Shown piece by piece: positions 57,031-64,000 of a DNA stretch of 64,000 nucleotides. The stretch spans positions 8,086,960-8,150,959 of the forward strand of contig NC_077232.1 in NCBI RefSeq assembly GCF_027887165.1. Direction: 5' to 3'. Each line of letters opens with the position of its first letter. Position 1 is the first letter of the stretch. Origin of the DNA: Monodelphis domestica (taxonomy: Eukaryota; Chordata; Mammalia; Didelphimorphia; Didelphidae). A program made the translations under genes and the position numbers. The notes under the pieces were generated by a model. The model worked only from the letters and a program-made list of their open reading frames with translations. It did no database searches and had not been told where the DNA came from.

Positions 57031-58234
57031 CCTTCAGTTAGCACCCAGCATGTCCAAATCTCTCCCACTCAGGAGGATAGACTCATCCCTCCCAATAGAA
57101 AAGGCTGCCCCTTTCATATGTGAACAGTATCATTGCTGAAAGGAACAGAAAAAGGGGATAAAGTCACCTTGGGAAGAAATAGTGGCTCCAGTAAAAATGC
57201 TTCTCTTTTTGTCTTCCTGTAAGATTAAAAATCAATACACAATACCTTCAAGTATATTTTATAAGATTTATTCATAATCACTTGACATAAAGAAATAAAA
57301 AGGTAATTATCTAACAAAATAAAACCAAGTGCCCAAGATTGTTTTTACCTGCTCAAAAACCCCGTGTCCACAGCTGCCATCTCAGGAAGACAAGAGGGCA
57401 AGAGGCAGAATTACCCAGAGTTTATATCCTGCCTATGTCAGCACATAACAACAGAGGAGAGAGGGGTGCTGGGAAATGGAGTTCAAGGGTACAAAATTCT
57501 AATTACACATTTCAAATGAAGGAGTTGGATTCAGTGGGCACTAAGTTCCTTTCTAGCTCTAAATCTCTGGTCTTGGATTCCTGTGAGGGAGAAACACAGG
57601 AGACCTAGGAAGAGAACTACCTTTCAGATGAATCCACCCAAGAGGCCCTGTTTGAAGGCAGAAAATGACTCAGGTAACAAGGCAGCAAGGCACTGAGGAC
57701 CTTAGCTCATTTGTATGCCTTTTTAAAAAACATTTTAGGATTATACCTGTCAGAGTTCCAAGGCAAAGAGTTGTTTGGAGACCCTGGGGAGATTAAACAA
57801 AGGTCATTAAGTTCATTACTGACAAGGTGGTTATCTCCTTGAGTTGAACATCCTGAGGCACAGGTGAATGGCTGCTGTGGGGTGGGCCAGCCTCCCACAG
57901 GGGATGGGGTCTTGGAGGTGGGATGGTGTCGGCAGAATGATGGATGGGATACAGCTTTCACATTCAACCTGCAGCACAGGTTTCACAGGATAAATTGTTC
58001 CACTTTGGCTGAGGGCTGGCTTTATTTTATACCCTCATGATCACACATCTACTTGGCATACAGTTTCATTCTCAACATACATGTTTCCATGGAACCTAAC
58101 AACAGACGGGAAGCCTAGGGAGATAGTCAATGAAACATTCTTCCTAAGTGCAGGATCAGAGGGTAGAATCAACAGGACCCAGATATAGGTTAGGGAATTC
58201 AGAGCACAGATTTGCCAGAAGTTTTTGTGCCTAG
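57031..58234. other. No gene recognised
   Basis: 1.2 kb. A MIR tail-like word (CTAAGTTCCTTTCTAGCTCT) lies near 57540. The rest is unassigned. Confidence 0.4.
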
Positions 58235-58880
58235 AAAAGAGGATCCTATCTAAGTGGGTATATAAGAATCCTTAGGTTTAATTTTGTAAGTGGGCTCTCC
58301 TGGTAATATCTTGGGGGGGGGGGACAGAGTGAGACATCTATATTAACTGTAAAGATTAAAATTTGGGAAACTGAGGCAGGTAGAAATTAGTTTCTCTCTG
58401 AAAGGAGTATTATATTTTTAGCGGTTTATTAAAGGTTAAGGATTTAAGAATATGCAAGTAAGAAAAGGCACGTGCCAGGTGGGCCATGAGGCCCACCCAA
58501 AAATTCACTCACATCATGAGACGCATCTGTTTGCCAGTGGAGACAGGAAGTAAAGAAAGCCCCGCCTACGGGGAAGACTCTTTAAATAAAATTTTGCTCT
58601 CGTCCCAGGTGAGAATTCAGTGAGATTAGAGGGCATTCTGGGAGCTAGCAAGGACTCCTGGGGAATGGAGTCCAGAGTTCAAACCTCAATTTTACATAAC
58701 CCTGCAAGCATGTTGCTCTCATCTATTTTTTCCTGGGGCTAAGTAAGAATAATAATCATGGCAATTCTAATAATAAGGGGATGTTAATAATGAAAGTCAC
58801 TTAGCGGGGTTTCAGTGGATGTTTCCATCCTTACTGGGGGCTGCTTTGCAGTCCCTGGTTTCCACGTGGACCGTGTCAAA
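58235..58880 (+). repeat. Diverged segmental duplicate of 42.42-42.72 kb, carrying a solo LTR
   Basis: Matches 42420-42720 on both sides of the LTR at 58348-58696. It is in the same orientation, about 15.8-16.2 kb away. Confidence 0.75.
58348..58696 (+). mobile_element. Solo LTR, 349 bp, with 4-bp target duplication
   Basis: It starts TGTAAAGATTAAAATTTG and ends CAAACCTCAATTTTACA, with near-matching inverted ends. TAAATAAAATTTTGCTCTC holds the polyadenylation word. TAAC flanks it at 58344-58347 and 58697-58700. The paralogous segment at 42526 reads straight through as TTAACCCTG. A 4-bp duplication fits a class I ERV. No internal genes: an old solo LTR. Confidence 0.88.
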
Positions 58881-59264
58881 CAGAGTGGTCTTTGATGGCT
58901 CCCAGCAAATGGCTAGCCACCAAAGAAAACTGGAGAACAGCTGGAAATCATCCCAGTGGGAAGGAGTCGCCACAAGGGCTGCAATGAAGCTGACTTGTTG
59001 GTAAAAAGCACTGCTCAGCCATTGACTACAGAAAGGCAGGGAACTCCTCAGAAGACAGTGAAATTCTGCTGTTCATATTTGAATTTATTGTTCAGCAGCA
59101 CCATTCAGAGCTTGACAGAAGGTGAACCTCTCAATGGAACCTGCTGCCACCTCTAGTGTCCTCTCTGGTTTGAGTTGAAAAAAAAATGCTAATGTGGGAG
59201 GGGTGGGGGAAGTGAGGCTTTGCATCTGCTTTACTGTCCGGCAGTCTTCAACTTCTAAGGTTGA
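58881..59264. other. No gene recognised
   Basis: About 380 bases without motif. Confidence 0.4.
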
Positions 59265-59425
59265 CTATGTTCCAGGCAATCTTTTAGATGCTGGGGAAAC
59301 AAGAAAGGCAGAAGTCTGTCTCTGATCTTGAGGAGTTCACAGTCTAAACAAACAAGCTATATAAACAAGAATCAGGAGAGAGCAGTGCCATGAAGACTAG
59401 AGAAGAGACTATCCAGTAGAAGATA
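59265..59425 (+). mobile_element. Old CR1/L3-type LINE tail
   Basis: TGTTCCAGGCAATCTTTTAG, ATGCTGGGGAAACAAGAAAG and TTGAGGAGTTCACAGTCTAA fit worn CR1/L3 3' ends. Confidence 0.5.
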
Positions 59426-59539
59426 ATCTGCATTGTTGCATGCTGAGGAAAATTTGAGGAAGGTTAGAACTGAGAAAAGACCATCAACTTTGGCAATTAA
59501 GAGTTCATTGGTGGGGCTGCTGGGTGGTGTAGTAAGCAA

Positions 59540-60070
59540 GGAAAGATTGCAACATGATTCTGCAAAATGAACTGCATTTGATTGAAAGGGACATGTGACA
59601 GAGAATCACATGGGAGCCTGGGTCAAGATTCTAAGGTCCCAACTGAAAAAAGCAGACTTCTGGGGGAAATTTGGAGGTAGCTGAGATTTCCATCTTTCTA
59701 CAAGTTTTCTGGCCCTTTTTGTGAGATACCAGCTTGAGAAGAGAAAAACGGCTTTTACTGGCTACTGGCAGCTGGACAGAAGACCAAAGAAGAACCATCC
59801 CTTCTCTGCTGGACCTACATTGGACTTTACCTCTGGGATCTTGGCTCTTTTACTGGACTCTGTTTTGTGAGGTTCTGTTGGGAGGAACTTAACTTATTTA
59901 GCCTAGATAAGTTATCCATTAGAATTGTATTAAGGGAATTTAGGTTTGGGGATAAGATTAAGAACTTTTCCTTCTCCCTTGTTACCCTCCTTCCTCTCCC
60001 TTTCCCCATCAATAAACTTAAAATATTTAGATGTTTCCCCCTTGTCTCTTTCCCTTAAACAATCTAATAA
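59540..60070 (+). mobile_element. Possible LTR
   Basis: The stretch contains CATCAATAAACTTAAAATA as a polyadenylation context followed by a pyrimidine-rich run. Ends not fixed. Confidence 0.3.
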
Positions 60071-60074
60071 TAAC

Positions 60075-60570
60075 AGTTTGACTGATACAGCTAGGTTTAT
60101 ATTGGTTTATTATTGTTAATTGTATGTTAAGTTATGAGTTAAAGTATAGTAAATTTACTTAGGAAAGTTCAGTTGAGCCAACATTCTAAAGCCTCTCTGC
60201 CTTTGGAGTTCTTGCCACTTCCTGTGGGGACTGCCAGTTGACCCTGGAACTCTAGCCTGGAGGAGCTCCTCAGACAGCTTCCTTGAGATGATCATGTGGT
60301 GAGTTATAAGACTGACTCCCTTGGCACTCTGGGGAGGTCCCCTTGGCCAAGGCCTTTGATCTCCTGCCTGGCTCAGCCTGAGCTGGAGCGGTTTAAATTA
60401 ACTCTTTTCCCTCTCTCTCCCTCTTTCTTAATTTCTTCCTCCTATTGTAAATAAATCACAATAAAATTCCATTCTGACTTGAGTACTTCATTGGGATTTA
60501 GAAATTAAATTCCTGGCAACCAACTAAATTTATATTCAGTCTCAACCCTAAATTTAACCTTTACATTGGA
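60075..60570 (+). mobile_element. Family B-related LTR, + orientation
   Basis: AAATAAATCACAATAAAATTC, then GGGATTTAGAAATTAAATTCCTGGCAACCA near 60493-60522, is the reverse complement of the U5 words at 17.8 and 21.5 kb. It ends at ACCTTTACA. Fossil. Confidence 0.6.
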
Positions 60571-60879
60571 TCGTCAGATGGGGGAGGGAGGTTATGGGTC
60601 TTAGTCAGAGATAAGGAGTTTAGAGCAGCTTGAGTGAATTCTCAGGACAAAGAAATAAATTCACCATGAGGCAAAAGAGGTTGGGTGGAGACTGGATCTG
60701 TAGTGTTAGGACCCTACCTACCATTTTCCCTTACTCTAAATACTCTAATTATAAAAATAAACTTGGTTTCTAAAGCCCAAGGGTTTTGAAGTGGTCCTGG
60801 AGAGGTCCCTAGGTGGGTGTTTATCATCTCCCATTCATCTAGGAAGGATTTTGATTTCAGTTACTATGGTCATTTACTG

Positions 60880-61140
60880 CCACATGCTGTGTCTTATTTA
60901 TTCCATTGGTCAACTACTCTATTTCTCAGACAGAACCAGAATGTTTTAATGATTGCCACTTAATAATTCAGTTTGAGATCCAGTAAAACTAGACCATCCT
61001 CCTTCATATGTTTTTCATTAATTTCCTTGATATTCTTGGCCTTTTGATTCTTTCAAATGAATTTTGTTATTATTTTTCTAGTTGTATGAAATAATTTGAG
61101 GGGTAATTTGAATAATGTGGCACTGGGTAGTATAACGAGT
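60880..61140 (-). mobile_element. Old L1 ORF2 fragment
   Basis: TTATTTATTCCATTGGTCAA, AATGATTGCCACTTAATAAT and TTTGAGATCCAGTAAAACTA match the layout near 23.7-23.9 kb of the intact L1. Confidence 0.7.
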
Positions 61141-61309
61141 TATTTGTTAATTAGCAAAATAATTAGAGATTTTGAATAACTGGGATTAAGTAATAGTTTT
61201 GGATAATATGTTCGTGAGTGGGACAGAGATCCTTTAATTCAAACAGTAGAATTCTAATGAGATCATCAGAAGGAATTCTGTAAACCTTAAAATTTCTTAG
61301 ACTTATAAA

Positions 61310-62220
61310 TGTTGGAAATTTCACCATTGGGAAATTTCATACTTGAAAAATTTCCTATTGATAGTGGGAACTCTATTGGAATGTGAATTGGCATGGGAGG
61401 TTCCTCCTCCTCCCTTCTTAAGATTACTTTAGGACAGAAACCTTTTGCTGAACAATAGAAAGGGCTTTGACCTATGCTTACACATAGAACAGGAAGTTCT
61501 TTGAGTCATGATTGATTTTAGAATTGATACAATAGAGATACTTGGAATGATAGAACCAGGTCTTGGAAAATACAATTTCCACCCCACTCAGTCCTAACAG
61601 GATTTAGGAAGGGCTGCAGCAAAGGATCAAGATTTAATTATTTGAGAATATGACCTTCAACAGACATGTGCAAAGCCACAGACCTCTGTGTGGTCCTGGG
61701 TTAAGCTAGAGCCACCATTGGCACAGGGAAGACATGGACAGTTATTGGTAGATGTGAGAACTGAGGGGAGGGAACTTGAATGGTTTCCTTAAAGATAGAG
61801 GGGTCTGAGGACTGAGGGGTGGTTGGTTGGAGAAGTTTTTGCTCTGACAGGTGGTGCTTTGAGAAGTTTGCTCTGAAGGAAGCTGGAGGTGGAGGCCCCT
61901 GAGACTGTTTCTCCATTTGGTCACGTGAGTGATAGGGACTGATCTCTTTTCTTTGCCTCAGCTATCTAAGGGCTTGGGCCTTTTGGCCCAGCCTAAACAG
62001 AAGGGGTATTTAAGCCCTATTCCCTTCTCTCCCCTTTCTTTCTCTCTCTCTCTCTCTCCCCCTCTCTCTATCTCTAATACCTTTCTTCCTCCTGTTTGTA
62101 ATTAAACTCCATAAAAGGTTGACTGCTGACTTGAGTTTTCATTTAGGAATTACATAGCTGAATTCCTTGGCGACCTTAAATTAATATATATCAGTCTTTT
62201 AAAGTGATTTCCTTTTCACA
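61310..62220 (+). mobile_element. 911-bp family A LTR, + orientation
   Basis: It starts TGTTGGAAATTTC and ends TTTCCTTTTCACA, 911 bases, the same length as the LTR split by the L1. About 50 bases before it also match internal sequence of that ERV, so this is the 3' end of another copy. Fossil. Confidence 0.85.
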
Positions 62221-63009
62221 ATTCTCAGGTTCCCCTTAGGAGGAGCAGTTAGGAATTTCTATACACTCTTAGACTATGTTGCTCAAGGATGGATGGTTGG
62301 AGGTTTTCCTCTGGAAATCTTGGAAGAGTTAGTGACTGCTGGTCTGGAAAAGATCTTGAGAGCTAAGAAGAATCAAAGAGAAATTCATCTGACAGAGCGA
62401 GAGAAGTTCAGGCTGTTCCTTGAGTTTGCCAGAGGGGGGCAGAAGAAAGCTTCATTCCTGTGAGGCCTGCACTGTCTGTTATCCTGTCATATCCTGTTCT
62501 TTATAACCTGGAGCTTGGACACTGGGACATACAGGGAAGGCTGAATTGATTTATTTGAGGATATAACATAAGGATTTTATAGAGTAGATTATATAGCTAG
62601 AAATATATTTTAGATAGATTAAGGAGCTTCGGCATAGGTCTGGTTTCCAGGCAGAAGATTCTCCTCATGGAGTTTTAGTTGGGGTTTTGGGGGGTTCAAT
62701 TAGAATTATTAATTTAGGGAAATATATAAAAAATTTAATATATTAATATTAATATATAAATTTAATATTATAAATAAATAAATTAATTAATATATAAATT
62801 TAATGCAGTTCATAACTTCCTTTCCTTTTCTTTCCCTGCATCTTAGTTACAATAAATAGGCTTTTTTGTATAATCAGTCTCCAGCAGATTTTCTCCAATT
62901 GCCAACAATGGATTTTCCTAAAGCCTAATAGCCTACCTACAAGTATTGACAACTATTGATAGCAATACCAGAGTCCATATTCTCCATAACAAGAGGTAGG
63001 CAAATTTAG
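62221..63009. other. Unassigned, with an AT-rich run
   Basis: 62695-62805 is almost pure A/T with TATTAAT and AAATAAAT repeats. The rest may include another LTR but ends could not be placed. Confidence 0.35.
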
Positions 63010-64000
63010 GTACAATTGGCATTTCTATTATATTGGTTTCAATTGTTTAGATCCAACTTTATTTAAATGTTTTGTAATTATGTTCAGATAGTTGCTGGAT
63101 TTGTGCTGACAGGTAGACGCTAGGTAATTGATACCGTCTGCAATGATTTTAAAGGGGATTCCTCCTCCTTTCTTTTGCTCTAGAACTTTATTGGTAATAT
63201 AAAGAAATGCTAATGACTTAATTTATAACCTGAAACTCTGCTAAAGTTATTAATTATTTTGATTAGGTTTTGGTTGATTCTCAAGGATCCTCTAAGTATA
63301 TCATGTTCAAAGAATGATAACTTTGTTTCCACATCATCTATTCTAATTCCTCAGTTTCTTCTTATTGCTATAATTAGCATTTCTAGTGCAATATTGAATA
63401 CTAATGCTGAATATGGGCTTCCTTGATTTCCTCCTCTTCTTGTTGGGAAGTATTCTAGTTAATGTCCATTACAGATAATATTTGCTGATGGTTTTAGGCA
63501 AATGTTATGTGTCATTTTAAGGAATGTTCCATTTATTCCAATGTTCTCTAGTTTGTTTTTTAAAATATGAATGTGTTTGGTTTTGTTGAAAGGTTTTTTC
63601 TGCAGTTATTGAGATAATCATAAAACTCCTCATTTTGATATTGATATTGTCAATTATATTGATAAATTTCCTAACATTTACCTATTCCTGCATTCCTGGT
63701 ATAAAACTCAGGTGGTGGGTTCAAATCTGACCTCAGACACTTCCCAGCCGTGTGACCCTGGGCAAGTCACTTGACCCCCATTGCCTAGCCCTTACCCTTC
63801 TTCTGCCTTGGAGCCAATACACAGAATTGACTCCAAGATGGAAGGTAAGGGTTAAAAAAACAAACTCAGGGGGTCCAGATATGTGAACCTTGTGCTATAT
63901 TGCTGTAATCTCCTTGCTACCATTTGCTTTAAATTTTTCTCTTCATTCATTAGGAAGATTGGTCTATAATTTGCTTCCTCTGTTTATGCTCTTTATGGTT
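63010..64000 (-). mobile_element. Old L1 ORF2 fragment, interrupted by a SINE
   Basis: TTTTGTAATTATGTTCAGATAG, AAGAATGATAACTTTG and TCATTAGGAAGATTGGTCTA follow the ORF2 RT region of the intact L1. The piece runs off the right edge. Confidence 0.8.
63712..63860 (+). mobile_element. 5'-truncated CORE-SINE inside the old L1
   Basis: It starts at GGTGGGTTCAAATCTGACC, so the A box head is missing, and ends AAGGTAAGGGTTAAAAAAAC. AAACTCAGG lies on both sides (about 63703-63711 and 63861-63869), a likely short target duplication. Confidence 0.88.

Noticed and set aside
1-64000. CRISPR arrays, operons, tRNA or rRNA genes
   Set aside because: None seen. tRNA-like boxes belong to SINE heads, and the sequence is clearly vertebrate.

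Overview
The window reads as a marsupial nuclear genome. Two kinds of tRNA-headed CORE-SINE (MON1/WSINE-like and MAR1-like, with A box TGGCTCAGTGGAT, B box GGTTCAAAT and the core GTGACCCTGGGCAAGTCACTT) recur throughout. They sit with young and old L1 copies, MIR/THER1-like relics and several LTR families. Base composition, gt-ag introns and poly-A-type LINE/SINE tails are mammalian. The species cannot be fixed from the sequence alone; an Australian marsupial is plausible.

The only host gene I can support is an organic-anion-transporter-type SLC22 gene on the + strand (91-20750). Exons 2-10 are present with clean splice sites. The lengths are 104, 155, 169, 124, 116, 215, 109, 198 and 103 coding bp, which follow the SLC22 exon pattern as I remember it. 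They give 430 residues and a stop; exon 1 lies off the left edge.

The outstanding feature is a large inverted duplication. Bases 1-8074, carrying exons 2-5, reappear reverse-complemented at 31218-39269. The two arms flank a 23.1 kb spacer holding exons 6-10 and a nest of mobile elements. The second copy keeps exons 2-5 base-identical with intact splice sites on the - strand, but exons 6-10 are gone and no exon 1 is recognisable up to the window end. The inner junction lies between a truncated L1 and the middle of a MAR1 SINE.

The spacer holds a Russian-doll insertion. An older LTR (21479-22223) is hit by a younger ERV whose 911-bp 3' LTR is itself split by a 6.28-kb L1 with a 14-bp target duplication. 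That L1 (22245-28523, - strand) has both ORFs open (321 and 1268 aa) and looks possibly active. It has an unusually long 534-bp inter-ORF spacer with a G-rich purine tract.

From 39.3 to 64 kb no host gene is visible. The stretch is a mosaic of old L1 pieces in both orientations, CORE-SINEs, LTR copies, a broken gammaretrovirus-like pol region and microsatellites. It also holds a diverged direct segmental duplication (42.42-42.72 kb and 58.24-58.88 kb), one copy of which preserves the empty site of a solo LTR found in the other.
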